Shown here: one piece after another, positions 38,575 through 51,455 of the stretch
How the letters are laid out: each line of letters starts with the position of its first letter
How positions within the stretch are numbered: the stretch's first letter is position 1
Assembly: GCA_002633005.1 (NCBI GenBank)
Contig: NMRA01000161.1
Location: 262,101-326,100, forward strand
DNA length: 64,000 nt
DNA from: Phoronis australis
Lineage: Eukaryota > Phoronida > Phoronidae
Reading direction: 5' to 3'
Made by a program: the position numbers and the translations under genes
The notes under the pieces: generated by a model
Told to the model about the DNA's origin: nothing
Seen by the model: only the letters and a program-made list of their open reading frames with translations
Databases searched by the model: none

Positions 38575-40126
38575 ATTAAGGATTCGTAGTACACAAGTAT
38601 ATTCTAAAATATGCTTCGAATTCTTTCTGGGAAATCGTTTGCTTCACTGCCGGCTTGCTTGATACTCTGCTATCTACTTCATATTCGGAGTGCGGTAACA
38701 CATGATAATCTGCTCCTTAAAGTATTCAGCTCGTCAGTCAGCTAATTGTCGGATGACTGTGATCGCATGCGTGTAAGTGGGAAGGAGATTAGAAACTCTG
38801 TGATGACCACAGAGATTTTCCTTGGCGCATATTTAAAAAAAAACCCTGAATTTTGTGATTTTTCCTGAATTTTTTTTCACAGGATTACGTGGATAACTCT
38901 GCAATATGCGCAATATGCTATTTTCGTCCTTGTTTAAAAGATATTATTGACAAGCTTTAGTGTTCCATGTCTCTTTGATTGGTGATGTTATTCAAGTGCG
39001 AAGACAAAGTGCGCGAAAGGCTTATTTATACCAACTTGTAAAAGTAAACTTTTCGCGTCAATATTAGGTTTGGCCAACCCCAATAAACTGTAAAACGTTT
39101 CCTTGAAACGCTAATGGTTTCAATGTCACCATCACGTTAAAAAATATTGTGAGCATTATGAGACCGATTTCAATAAAATAAACTGCTGATTTGATCTAAT
39201 TTTAGCCAGCTAAACAGGACAAAGTATGCCGTTAATCGATATCCGTTTTCTTCATTTCTAGGACAAGACGATTGGATTCCTATAATTGCGTGTATACGGG
39301 GACCCGTACATGTACATGTACATGTAATTGAAGGCGTTGAACATTCATAGTGTACGTTCACGTACACGTGTACGTGTAAATGTAACATAGACTCAATGAA
39401 TCTGCGTACAAATATCCTGTTTGGTTTTAAGTTGAGAATACATCCAAAGTCGCATGCAATAAAATGGTTACTAAGGCCCGTAATAAAAGTACCGCCCCGG
39501 ATTACAATAAAAGTCACCTTAATTGTTCCATAGGTAAGAAAGCGCAACATATTCATGCCTCGCTCTGGAATGTCAGGCACAATGTGTCGTAATCAACTGA
39601 GGCGTATGGCCGTAGAAATATTCCCGAATTCAACATTTTATAAGCACTGGGAGCTTAAAGAAATGAGATTCTGTACGGTTCAAAGTTAATTCGACGCAGT
39701 TGCTTCCAGTATCCACTCGGGATGCCGGGAAGGCGAAGAACTTAAGATCACGTAATCACGGGTATTTGTCATGTTTGTAGATAAGTGCAACGTTTCCCGA
39801 GGGACCGAAGTTGCAGCCCCCAGCACAGCATGCGGCAACACATAGATGGCATTGGAAGGATGAATAAAGTAATGCAGCCGAGAAAAGAATACGACGAAAA
39901 AAGAGCATATGGTTCTCCAATAGTGCGAAAAGAGTTTCCAAAATGCTTGGACGAACATTGCGGCATCTTGGGTTAACACAGCGACATTCTCGTCGCTGTG
40001 TTATGCGGGACGGCCGTACACATGCATTGTTGAACTAAAACACCGTGATAACAGCAACGACTTGTTGTAATTCGTAAATTTTCTGTTTTCAGACACACAT
40101 CATCCACTAGGATTAAACAACTCAAA
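38575..40126. other. Upstream flank of DUOXA
   Basis: Contains a short TACATG microsatellite near 39307-39327 and a GTACACGTG-type run near 39355-39380. No DUOX exon or other divergent coding exon is recognised on the minus strand. The acceptor-like site at 40092 may end a 5' UTR intron of DUOXA. Confidence 0.5.
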
Positions 40127-43100
40127 ATGTCTTCAACATGGGACGGTATGTTCTCCGCTTTCCGCAGTAAGCCGGGACCAACAATCTACGCAAGCATACG
40201 GACCTCCGTTTCGGGCGACCCCACTCTATACGCATGCGTCACACTGACTCTCATTGTGACTGTGTCGTACTTGCTCACGATCCTAGGGCTACCAAACAAT
40301 GAGGTGTGTTTTAATGTTTTCTTACCAACAAACGAGCACCAATTCAGAGGCTCTAGTGTTAAACCTTCTACGTCAAGCAGGCAAGGTGTCCACATCTTTC
40401 TGACGTACTCTGCAATTTAAAAGTTTTCGGCAAGTAATGGAAAGATACTTTGACGGGAATAGTTGGGACGTGCAGCTGAGATCGGTTGCAATTTTAATTT
40501 TCTGGTAAACGTTTCGGTATCTTTTTCACCATTATAATACAAATCTGGATTGTCAGTACAAATGAACGGAAATGGGTAAATATAAATGTAAGTGTGTAAA
40601 AGGAGAACACTATTTTTCTTGACATAAGTTTCAGTCTCTTAATACTCTCCACGGTATGAATACTGAAATGATTTTTAAAACTATGCATATCAAGTGACCC
40701 CGGTTAGCAACCAATGATCGAACTTGATATCTCGCAAAGTACATAGCATTGTACAACTACGGGTCATGTTCTAAACCCTCGTTCAATAGATAAAGACATG
40801 GGGTGCAATTCTTCTATAGCTCTTGGTGTAACCATAAGGAACAAGCATTATTCATTTGATTTAGTTAAATATTGACACAGATTTGGCTGGAGACCCCGCT
40901 ACGCCACCTACTTTAAAAAGAAGACCGCCCGCTTACCACGTGATATCATCTATGAAACAAATCACAATAGTTTTCAAATTAAACCGGACAATGTTGAAAT
41001 TCAAAAAAAAGTTTCGACACACTAAACTCCGCATGAAGTTCAACTAAAACACTATTTTATTGCCACAAACGTTCGACTAACTATCAGATAAATCTGTAAA
41101 GTTTGGCAGAGTCTGGCAAAGTTCCTTCGAAGCCTGTAGTTTACTTTGACGTCAGTAATAGCACAGCTTACTTAAATAGCACTCATCTTTTTTTACAGAG
41201 ACTGAAATCCCTCATTCGCTATTTAATGGGAGTTGCCGTTTCCAGTAGTATACTGTGTAAGTATAAGCTATACTTGTTAACAAAACAAAACGGTTGTACC
41301 AGCCACAAGTAAGCTGTTCTTACACGAGATGTCTCTTGTGTCCTGACTTCGGTATTTCAAAGCTTTAGAAGAAAGTGCAATATCTTATATAAAAAGATTT
41401 ACCAAGTCATAATCATGTACAAGTTACATGTAATTCCATTTAGCTGACCCAGTCAGTGAGTCACTCAGTGACTTCCCGCAGCCACACCCCTTTCACAAAT
41501 GCTACGTGTGCGTTCAGACCATCTACATTGACACAAACCAGTCGACATTGGGCAACTCGACCGGTACGCTAACCTTAAAATCCGCTGCTACCTTCAAAGA
41601 AACAATCCAGCTGTAGTCAAGTACATCGTCTGTGAAAGCCACAGGCTGCTAATGTCATCGATCTAGTGTGGTCATCTTGTTCATCAACAATCTACATACT
41701 ACACTGGGGTCAGCATTTGGTTGTGCACCAGTGTTCCGCTTCTTGTAAATTCTACTGGGCGTGCAGCATAAGCGGGGCTTATTATCAAGGCTCATAAATG
41801 GTTTCATCAGTCAGAATTGTTGTTCCAAAATTCAAATTTGTCCGTCAATATTCCTGACAGATTTCAAGAATCGATCCATTTCATAGTGAATGAACAGCAC
41901 ACGAAAACTTAGAAAGCGCAGATGTTGTACATGTAGACTTCGCCAACTCTAGAAAACGCACACCTAGAAACTCTTAGTAAACACTGACTTACATGTATGG
42001 ACCTGAAACCTTAGAAAACGCAGACGTTGAACATGTAGACTTCGCCAACTCTAGAAAACGCACACCTAGAAACTCCTAGAAAACACTGACTTATATGTAT
42101 GGACCTGAAACCTTAGAAATCGCATACCTAGAAACAAGAGACCAAAGAAAACGCAGTCTCTGAAAAGTGAACAGTTTGCTAATTTTTCTGAGCTCCACGT
42201 TCTTCTTTTAATTCATATGTAAATTATATATTATAATTAATAGCTAAGTTTAGTTACCTATAATTGTAAGATTACAATGTATTTGACTGGTGCTATCCGA
42301 AGCGTTCTTTACAAGATGGAATTTTTGCTTTTAATCCGACACAGTCCTGATTGTACTGAGGATTTGAGTTAGTAGGGAGTACCGGACTGTAGTGAGGGCT
42401 AGGGTTATAGTAAAGAGTAACTGAGTTAAGGTCATGCAGTACCTGCACGAAGCCTACGAAGAGGAGGTGCGTCTTGTATTTTGGTTGATTTGATTCCAAT
42501 ATAAAGACCAATTAAACTACGGGCGCTTCTGAATTAATACCCGCCAGTATTTCAAATATGAAATAATACTGGCATATGAATTGCTCACTAAGTTGCTCTT
42601 CGACGAATTCAGTCAAAGCTTACACGTTGTCCCAAAGGCAAGATAATTCAAAATGTGCTTTTTTAAGGGCAGCGACGTCGTTTCACATGTTTAATCTGGC
42701 GTCAGTGTTACATCTTAGCTCGAGCGAGCCTTAAGTCGCTCAGGGCTCAGCTAATATGATTGGATTCTCTGCTTCAGTGATCCATTCAAAAAGTAAATTT
42801 CTTTGAGAATGATTCGCAGCATTGCCACCCAGCAGCTCAGTGTACTCAATGCAGCAGAGCCGAATCAATGTGTCGCGGTGTAGCACGTGTAGCAATTAAT
42901 TTTCAACCTGCATAAAACGATTCGTATTCACCAGCTAGATGAGGCACTTCTTTCATAGGATCTAGATTTATAGTGTAGAATTTCCAGCCCCTGAAAAAGA
43001 CCCTGACGCTTACTGAAAACTTACGCAGCTAGCTAAATATCATGGGTAAATTTTTCGATAGTTTCGTATAATCAGCCTGTTCCCCCACCAAAGTATTAAA

Positions 43101-46100
43101 TTATTTTTTTATGAAACGAACCGCAATTTGTAATCGAAATTTGAAATAAAATCTCTGAATCTCAAAATTAAATCCCACGTACCTTTGTGCTACGGTGTAT
43201 TTGAAATTGTACATGTATATTTCTGTCGTTTTGCAGTTAGTTTATACGGGCAGGAATGGTTCTCAGCTACAGTTCAAACCCGATCCCCTTACGCGGCCCA
43301 TTCTGATCTTGAGATTAACGCTACAGTGGGCATCAAAGTTGGTCTCAAGCAAGTGAATGTCACTTTAAAAGGTAAAACGTCGCAGAAAAACAAACTATCT
43401 GCAGCCAACATGCATCTTGTTTTTCATATCCGCATATGCGCAAATACACTGAGGCCCAAGGGTCTATTATATCAGAATCTGCGCATATTATGTTCGCACT
43501 TGGGCATGTGGGACCATGTAGGAAACACTAGAGCAAACGTAGAGATGCTGTTTTTTTGAAATTACATTTGGGAAGCTAAACTAGTCCTTTGCAACGTGGT
43601 AGACAGTGACGTGCGCATAAACAGGGATAGTCTCAAGCCGTCCAAGGTGAATCATGGGTGAATGAGCCTTATACGTATACGAAACACGTAATCAAACTTT
43701 TGGTTTTGAGAAAACGAATTTATTGTTTCAAAAATTGGGGCATAGTGTGAACGTGTGCTCATATACAGTACTGATTCATACATCCGTTTGAACCCCTAGA
43801 TTCCCAGCGTTTTACTCGTCGGTAATCCCATTAATTGTTTAAACATCCAAGATCGTTTTGCACGTCTTTCCTGTGTAAACCACTAACAGGCAGCGGAATT
43901 TTGCCGCCATTTAAATGTCACGAAACACTCATCATTGTGTGTTTTGTGATAGCTGAATTGTATGGAGGATGAATATCACTTTGTGTTAGTTTGTGACGCT
44001 TTCCCTGAAATTATTGTTTTTTTTTTAAGTGAGAGCATTTGGATAAACCCCTCTCTGTCTAAATTCTATAAACTTGTAACTAAAGTAAACCTGACGTCTC
44101 TGTCAGTTGTTATGTACATTTCGCTCAGGGTCTGATCTCACTCCTTCAGTTAGTTTACACAACTTGTAACTCAACCTAGGGTATGCTAGGTCACAGACAG
44201 AGTTGTTTTTGTATTGGAACTATTTATGGATATGTATGCGCCTCTTTGGCAAATGTGAGTCGATTTTAACCAAAATCCTACCGTTGTGGTCCACATAAGA
44301 TAATTTATAATTAACTTTCAAAATTCATTGAAAAAATGCAACAGTTGAAATGACTGAATGCTCAGGCACATTCCACTCACAGACAGGCAGACGGCTTATC
44401 ACTGCTGTAAATCAAATGCGAATCCGTTAACGTAAACAAACTGCTGCACACTTGTTAAGTGGCAGTCTGCAGATTCCTACCCCAACTTACGGACGCTGAG
44501 CTTCAGAGACTGAGCGGAATGTATTTTATATCTCAAAAGGTTATTATGGTAATTTACCAAAATGGAAAATGGGATATCAGAAACTTTTCCACGGAGGAAC
44601 GACAAGAAATTTTCATGAAAAATTGGCATGGTCGTGTTTGTTATAATTGTAACCTTATGCTCTTGTACTATTTCCACAGGCGATTCCCCACAGGGGAGTG
44701 CTGAACTCATAGACTACAACGAAAAATTCATGATGGACGACTGTAAGTCAAAATGAGTGCTGATACCGAATGTGTGACTTCGACACAACGAGCGATATTT
44801 ATTAGCCCAACAGAACGATACAAATCCAAAAGTTTCAGTGGACATGTATATCAAAGCCGCTATCGGAGTTGGATTCTGGCACTTGTTTTTCGAAGAGTCG
44901 TTGCCAAAATCTGACTGCTTGGGGTTTTAGTCTGTTCCCCAGCAGGCTACGGATTTCTGTCTTTTGGCTTCGAGTCCTAGACACATTGTCTGTGTTTTCG
45001 CGAGACAGGCCATCCGTAGACTGAATTTTGGCTACTAGTCACTAAGACAAAATGCCCTCCGGAAAACAGCACCCGGAAGTTAAAACGACACTTTTCTTTA
45101 CAAGGGCACTAGCAGTTCCAAAGCAACTTCATCACCTTTTTATCATTTGTTTGAACTGGAATCGGTTACAATAAGTCGCCTTGAAGTTACTCAATGGCCA
45201 CATGCTTGAGAAAAGAAAAAGATGAGATCAACTTACATCAATAAACTTGACCTAATTGAAAAGCTTTTATTCTCGTTCGTGTTAGGTTCTGAGTGTGATT
45301 AGCTTTGTTTGAAGAGTGTTTTCCGAAACTAACTATTTATTTATTTATTATTAAACCATACATTGGGGTGAACATTACATTCCATAAAATGGTAAATTGT
45401 GAACTGTATAAAAATTCATGAAAATGCTTGAAGATTCATACAACTGTCGAAAATGCATATACATGTAGCTATTATGCGACTCAGTTTAACTGTACGATTC
45501 CCGAGTCATACAAATCTATTCCGAATTTAAATTAATCATTGTGTTCGTCAGAACAACACGGGCTTGGCCACTAAAGTTTAGATGATACTCGACTAGAACG
45601 TGAACCACTCACATCGCACTGAATTTTAAAATTTAAAGAAAGCTAGACGTGCGATTTGTCAATTTTCGAGTGCAGAATCTCGAAAGTGGTCACGGGTGCA
45701 CTAGACAAAAGCCCAGAACAATGCGGGAACCATATTTAGTTATAATAAATATGTCCCAGTTCTTTGTAAGTTTTGCTGGTTTCTGTTTTTTCTAGACAAA
45801 ACTCTAGGGCGGGATTACAAAAAGGCCTTAAAACGCGGAACGCCAACCCCTATCGTGTGGGTAGCAGAGTACCTAGCTATGGACGGCGGGGGTGTACGGT
45901 ATGGCCGTTATTACAGAATTGCTGGACATTATTGTTACATCGCGCTCTGGTAAGAATTTCACCACTACTCTAGTTACGAAAATCTACATGTACTAGGTAT
46001 CCTGTCAGGATATGGCGCCTGTTCTGAGATATCATCTACGCTTGGTTTCATTATAAAATTCACACTAACGTCAATAAATATGTGCCCGCATATACATGTG

Positions 46101-47764
46101 CGTGTGTAATAGCATATTGCTGTCTTCTCTGTCTGGGCGTCCGGTTATCCGGCGTCCTCTGATGTACATGTACAGTATCTACTAAGCCCGTTGCAAGACA
46201 TTCTTGAGATGGCTTTGTGCTCATTCCAGTACCGCTGTGCCCCTGGTGACAACCTTGCCTTATTTTTTTAAAATTTTAATTTCATTTAAATTTTACAACA
46301 CAAACATTTTTCTATCACACAAGCCCACTTATCTGTGGAATGATACACATCACCAGGAAAACTTTTCTCTTTTCTGTCACTGCTCATTTCTTGTACCTGC
46401 GATGTTTGCGATGCAGACGGTGGGCAGTGCATGTTAAAGCCCTGGGTTGCTGTTGTATTAATTAAAATTACCAACTTTGCACAAAGTAGTATTCAAATTA
46501 TTCCTTCAAGAAAGTCGAGCATCGCAATTAAAATACCGTAAAGAAGATAACTTTTTATTGCGTTTCACATGTGTCAGCTACTTTGGGTCAAGCGAAAGTT
46601 GCCCCCATGCAAAAAGTTTTATTTCGGATACCATAGTTCGTTTAACTCTCTCGCAGGTCAGCTTTTGCTTGTTGGATGGTGACCTGCGTTGTGTTCAACA
46701 TAAACGTCTATCGAGCGGCAGAGTTCACCATTCTCACAGGCGTACTGATTCTTGGTGCAATTGTCTGCCATGTTATCCTGTCACCGGAAACGCTAAGGAT
46801 CAAGTTTAGGGACGCCTGGTTGTTAGTTGAACGAGGATGGTGCTTCTGGCTCGCTCTTGTAACAGGTATGGTTTAATTCGTAGACAATTCGCTGAAACCA
46901 AAGGCGTCTGCAACTAAAGTTCGTGATCAAAATACAAATGCTTACACAGTTAAGTCCTACTGAGCCATCTTCTGCTCAACTGTGAACGAATTGACACGGT
47001 ACAAGATCATTACCGGTAGGGGGCACGCTGTTATGAATCCCTGAACACCTTCATGTACATGTAAATATTTTAAAGAATGGAATGGCTTCGGTAACTAGTT
47101 ACATTACCCTTAAATTTGGTGGACCAGAGTTTGGCGAATAAGGCGACTATTTTACTGAATTCAATTTTGTTTTTTTTTCTACCCTGATCAAACAGCATGG
47201 GGTGTTTTGAATCCAAGGTTCGTGAAGGAGAACGTGAGCGTCCAATATATGAATTACATAAACACATGTAGGTGTATCTTACCACAGGATACGGTTTCAT
47301 GAAAAATCGCATCTTTTGCAGGTGTTGTGGTTTTTCTTGGTGGAATACTCTTGGTTGTTCTGGATCGATGCATTCCGGTGAAGACATCTGCGTTCTTTTC
47401 TCTCCATTTCGACGCTGACGACGACAGAGCAGTGTCGACTCCGTCCCTTTTAAAGAGCCGCAACTCCGTGACTCCTTTGAGCATCCATTCCAACAACGCA
47501 ACTTCGACAAAACAACTCCCAATCAACAAAACCGATTTGGCTTTTATCGAAGAGCAAGCTTCGTCCGGTGACGTGCGTAAGCGGCTTGGAAGCTCGGTAA
47601 CGATCAACAGTGAGCGACCAAATGTTAATGGAGGTGATGGAGGTGACATCCCCGATACCAAGGAAGCGCTCCACATGCACGCGAAACCTTTGAGTGACAT
47701 ACACGACGTTCAGGATGCGTTGGAGAACGAAATTTTAGGCGTACACAATACAACAAACGTTTGA
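40127..47764 (+). CDS. DUOXA: Dual oxidase maturation factor (DUOXA), complete seven-exon gene
   Basis: Exons: 40127-40303, 41199-41256, 43237-43371, 44680-44742, 45796-45949, 46657-46865, 47322-47764 (stop included). All introns are GT-AG and every phase is compatible, giving 412 residues (human DUOXA1 is about 343; the extra length is mostly in the C-terminal tail). Family hallmarks seen: the N-terminal motif SKPGPTIYASIR; TM1 near residues 33-53; a second hydrophobic stretch near 65-83; an extracellular loop with two N-glycosylation sequons (NAT, NVT) in GLKQVNVTL; then LIDYNEKF; then YYRIAGHY leading into TM3; TM4 in exon 6; TM5 spanning the exon 6/7 junction; and a tail of roughly 110 polar residues. 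DUOXA proteins act in the ER and at the plasma membrane, where they let dual oxidase mature, reach the surface and make H2O2. An acceptor-like site just before position 40093 suggests a 5' UTR intron. The start at 40127 is the first in-frame ATG matching the family N-terminus. The paralogue number cannot be assigned because vertebrate DUOXA1 and DUOXA2 probably arose later. Confidence 0.93.
41902..42150. repeat. About 102-bp tandem repeat in DUOXA intron 2
   Basis: Two full units and a partial third. Each unit contains CTTCGCCAACTCTAGAAAA and GCACACCTAGAAACTC. The short motif TAGAAANCGCA recurs inside the unit, so the array is built from a smaller element. Confidence 0.85.
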
Positions 47765-48935
47765 AATTAGCTCAGAACGTGCTTGCGTGCGTCAGTCTGT
47801 CTGTGCGTTTTTGTGCGTGGTTGTGTGCATACATAAACAGAACACGAATATCGCGTGAGCTCTTTATGATACACGCGTAAGAACGCGTGGCTTATTTGCT
47901 TGTTACTAATCAGATTTTGGTTAATTAATGGGTGTTGCATTTTCATTGTGTAATCAATTGAGTAAAAAAGGCGTTTTACGTAATTGGTTCCGTACTCTTG
48001 CCGTGGGAGACGTTTTAAACCAATGCTGGTTTATTGCCACATACGCACGCGTACAGTACTGCAATATCTCGACGTACTCTGCGGAGGTGGGATGTGAAAC
48101 CTCCATTGCGAATTTGAATACGGTCGAATTTGCCCGAAAAAGTTTTAGACCAGATCTACTCAGAGCTACCAATCACCCCTATTTTCACACACTTTTAGTC
48201 AATGACATTATATGACGCATATTGTAGTGTAAGTATTTAATAAAAATTAATATGCATGCAGCGTTTTCCTATGTAAGTCATTTTATGTCTTTGATCCCCA
48301 AGTTTTTTTTTTGCTTCACTCTTATGAAGCTTCAAGATGGATTCTCCCCTTGGTCGGTGGTGAACTACTCGTTTGCCACACGCTTATGCTCAATATATAG
48401 ACTGCACGAGTCAAAACGTGTTTATACATTGATTTATTCGTCGGTATTATCATTTTACTTTGTACACATGTAGTATTTCCTTTGTCAAAAAACATGGCAT
48501 TGTATATCATTTCCACGTTTGTTCTTTCACTGTAAACTAGCAAAAGCTCTTCTCAGCGAATAAAAACCATTGGTAGGTTAAGTATAAAGTCCAAGCATTT
48601 CAGAGAGTGTGCTCATAAAACGAAAGAACACGTGTACCAGGTGAGATAATACGGTACTCTATATACATAGTTATCATGCGGGTTTCGGACATCATCTTAA
48701 CATGCACTTTACAACTGGTGGCAGATAGCAGTAACCCGGTTTAAAAGCGCTCATTCTCTACTACACGATCAGTCTATGTTCGCCAGTCAAATAGTACTAA
48801 AGTAGCACTGCCGAAGGGCTATTTTACGAGACCTGCAGTACTTAGTACTGGAAAAATCAGTGACAATATGCGGCTGAGTTAAAACCCTGTTCCTGAACTT
48901 GTTATTATGTTTAGCGTCTACATGTTTCATTTTTA
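47765..48935. other. DUOXA 3' UTR and downstream sequence
   Basis: The first part up to about 48265 is probably 3' UTR given the AATAAA at 48239. Open frames here (for example 47928-48215) lack any motif. Confidence 0.5.
48239..48244 (+). terminator. Possible polyadenylation signal of DUOXA
   Basis: A canonical AATAAA lies about 475 nt after the DUOXA stop codon. It is the first such hexamer I noticed downstream on the + strand. No transcript evidence is available, so the cleavage site is inferred. Confidence 0.4.
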
Positions 48936-48966
48936 TGCGCCCACATATTTATATGTGGACGCATTA
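48936..48966. repeat. Inverted repeat at the head of the 453-bp array
   Basis: GCGCCCACATAT and ATATGTGGACGC face each other over a very short spacer, immediately before a CCGTCCGTC-rich run that leads into the tandem array. It may mark the end of the repeat family. Confidence 0.65.
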
Positions 48967-49039
48967 TGCCGTCATCTCCATCCGTCCGTCCATCCGTCCG
49001 GCGTAATGCGTCCGCTGCTCTATCTCCAAAACGCCTTGA

Positions 49040-50335
49040 CGCATGTTCATGAAATTTTACCTTCCGTGGATGGGACGTCATGAGCGAACTTTCGGACGGA
49101 TCCGACTACCGGTGTGCCCCCTAGTGGCAATTTTATTTTTTTACGTTTACCTCTGAAAAGTCCTGAACGGATTTTCAAAAAATTTGGTATGTAGGTACCT
49201 ACATGTATTAGTGAGAGGACATTGTTCTCCCGTTTTCGGATGGATTCGATGTAGTTTGCGCCACCTAGTGGCCATTTTTACTGTTTTTGAGTCTGTTTTT
49301 TGCGTCCACGGACCCTCTATCAACCAAACCGCTGGCAAAGGATGATTGTGAAAATTGGCATGTATGTGCTTACTATGAAGAGGACGGTTGACGACGATTT
49401 TCCGACGATTTCGACTACTGTGGCGCCTCCTATTGGCAGTTTTGTTTTTTACGCCTATGGCTGTATCTCCTAAATCGTTGGCAGGACATTTACGAAATTT
49501 AGTAAGTATATTTACATGATGTTAACAACGGACAACGACCACTTTTAGACAGATTCGACTACCGGTATGCCCCCTAGTGGCAATTTTATTTTTTTAAGTT
49601 TACCTTTGTACCTTCAAAAGTCCTTAACGGATTTTCTTGAAATTTTATAAGTGGGCACCCATTAGTGAGGTAACCATGGCTATCCTCTCGTTTTCGGATG
49701 GACCCGACGTAGTTTGCGCCACCTATTGGCCATTTTTACTGTTTTCTAGTCTGTTTTTGCGTCCACCCCTCTATCAACCAAACCGCTCAAAGGATGATTG
49801 TGAAAATTGGCAGGTATGTGCTTACAATAAAGAGGACGGTTGACGATGATTTTCCGACTATTTCGACAACTGTGGCGTCTCCTAGTGGCAGTTTTGTTTT
49901 TGCTGCACCTATGGCTGTATCTCCTAAACCGTTCGCAGGATCTTTACTTATTAGCAAGTGTATTTATATGATGTTGACTACGGATGACGACGACTTTCGG
50001 ACAGGTCTGACTACTGCTGTGTCCCCTATGGGCAATTTTTAGGTTTTTTTTACATTTAACTCAGTATGTTCAAAGGTCCTCAAAAGATTTTCATAAATTT
50101 TAAATATAGGCATGATGACGCTATCTTCCGGTTTTTGGATGGAATCGAGGTATTTTGCACCACCTAGTGGTCATTTTTGTTGTTTTCAAATCTTGCTTTT
50201 GGTGTCCACCCCTGTATCAACCAAATCATTTGAAAATTGGTATATATGTTCTCAGTGTGAAGACAACCTTTGATGATGGTGACTGACTACTGTTGTGCTT
50301 CCTAGTGGTAGTTTTATTTTGCGCTCATACATCAG
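49040..50335. repeat. Tandem repeat of about 453 bp, nearly three units
   Basis: Three anchor phrases recur at near-constant spacing. CCCCTAGTGGCAA-like sequence is at about 49121, 49574 and 50026; CCACCTAGTGGCC-like at 49261, 49719 and 50160; TGGCGCCTCCTA-like at about 49421, 49872 and 50293. Within each unit the phrase CCTAGTGGCNNTTTT occurs about three times, so the unit itself grew from a shorter ancestral repeat of about 150 bp. It lies between DUOXA and TMEM256. Confidence 0.88.
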
Positions 50336-51275
50336 AATATGGCTTGGTGTGTTAAACATGTCAAGGTCTTTATGCCTTTGCCATCTCAGGATGTCTGCTT
50401 TCGCAAACTAACTACAGTTTCTCGATTCGTCTTGTTACCCACCATCAGTTTCATTTGTCACTTTACAGACACCACCAACTCACAATTGCCGTAGCAGTAA
50501 CATCTAATACCCCTGAGTACATGACTTTGTATGGTTCCGCATACACAACTAAACCCGATTCAAGGAATTGAAAAGCATCAACACATTCAGATATATTTAT
50601 CTAGCGAGTACCACGATTTGTCGATCATATCACCCATCATTAGCCCAAGTATGAGTAGTAAATGAAAAAAAACAGAATGTGAATTTAATGCACTTTACAT
50701 GCTTGCAAGAGCATTTGAACATTTTGCACTTGCCATCCCCCAAACATTTCATATTGACTAAAGCGATGACAGGTATACTAGTCAGTATAATTCGGCAGTG
50801 GCTCACTAGCCAAAGATGCACCAATCCGAACGTCTACTAACAAAGCGGAACTGAGCCATAAAACAATTTTTGTCGGCATTCTACGAAATTCAGAGATGCC
50901 CCGTAAACCATCGTGAGAATCAAGTCAATGGCTGCACCAAAAATGTCTCAATTTGAGATTTTTGGCCAACGGCAAAAATCACTTCCGTGCATTTCCCTTC
51001 GTTGGCTCAAGTTTTTGCAAGTTCAAGGATGCATAATTTGTGATCAACAATGTTACTATTCATTTTGTTTTGTTCTGTTGTTCTCCTCCATTCAGTGACA
51101 TAGGAAGAATCAAATACAGAGAAACCGGCTCACTTTCGGAATGGGGAACCATTGGACGAGTGCCCTTTGGACTTCTTACTGTCTAGTGCACCATTGGACT
51201 AGTGCATATTCGGACAATTGCCATGTAACTGTACAATTCTTTCCAAAATCAACGTGTCCAGAGTTTTTTCAATGT
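50336..51275. other. Intergenic, nothing recognised
   Basis: No exon, RNA gene or strong repeat was seen between the 453-bp array and the 3' end of the TMEM256 homologue. Confidence 0.5.
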
Positions 51276-51281
51276 TTTATT
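51276..51281 (-). terminator. Possible polyadenylation signal of TMEM256 homologue
   Basis: AATAAA on the minus strand, about 175 nt beyond the TMEM256 stop codon. The distance suits a short 3' UTR. Confidence 0.45.
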
Positions 51282-51455
51282 GGCCTGTAAAAACAGATCC
51301 CCGCAAAAGGCATGGGAAATAAAAATCAAAACAGTTCTTGGTATAATTCTGCAGAGAATTGAGTGGGACCCAAAAGACAGTCACCTCTATACACACTTCC
51401 TGCATCCTATCATGAGTCAAATTTAGACTGTCTGTTAAAACAGCATGTGCACCGG

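Noticed and set aside
39686-39979. Minus-strand frame just upstream of DUOXA, considered as a DUOX first exon
   Set aside because: It has no match to the DUOX N-terminus or peroxidase domain that I can recognise.
47070-47704. Two minus-strand frames of about 150 codons opposite DUOXA exon 7
   Set aside because: They are antisense shadows of the last DUOXA exon, which is supported by splice phase and family fit.
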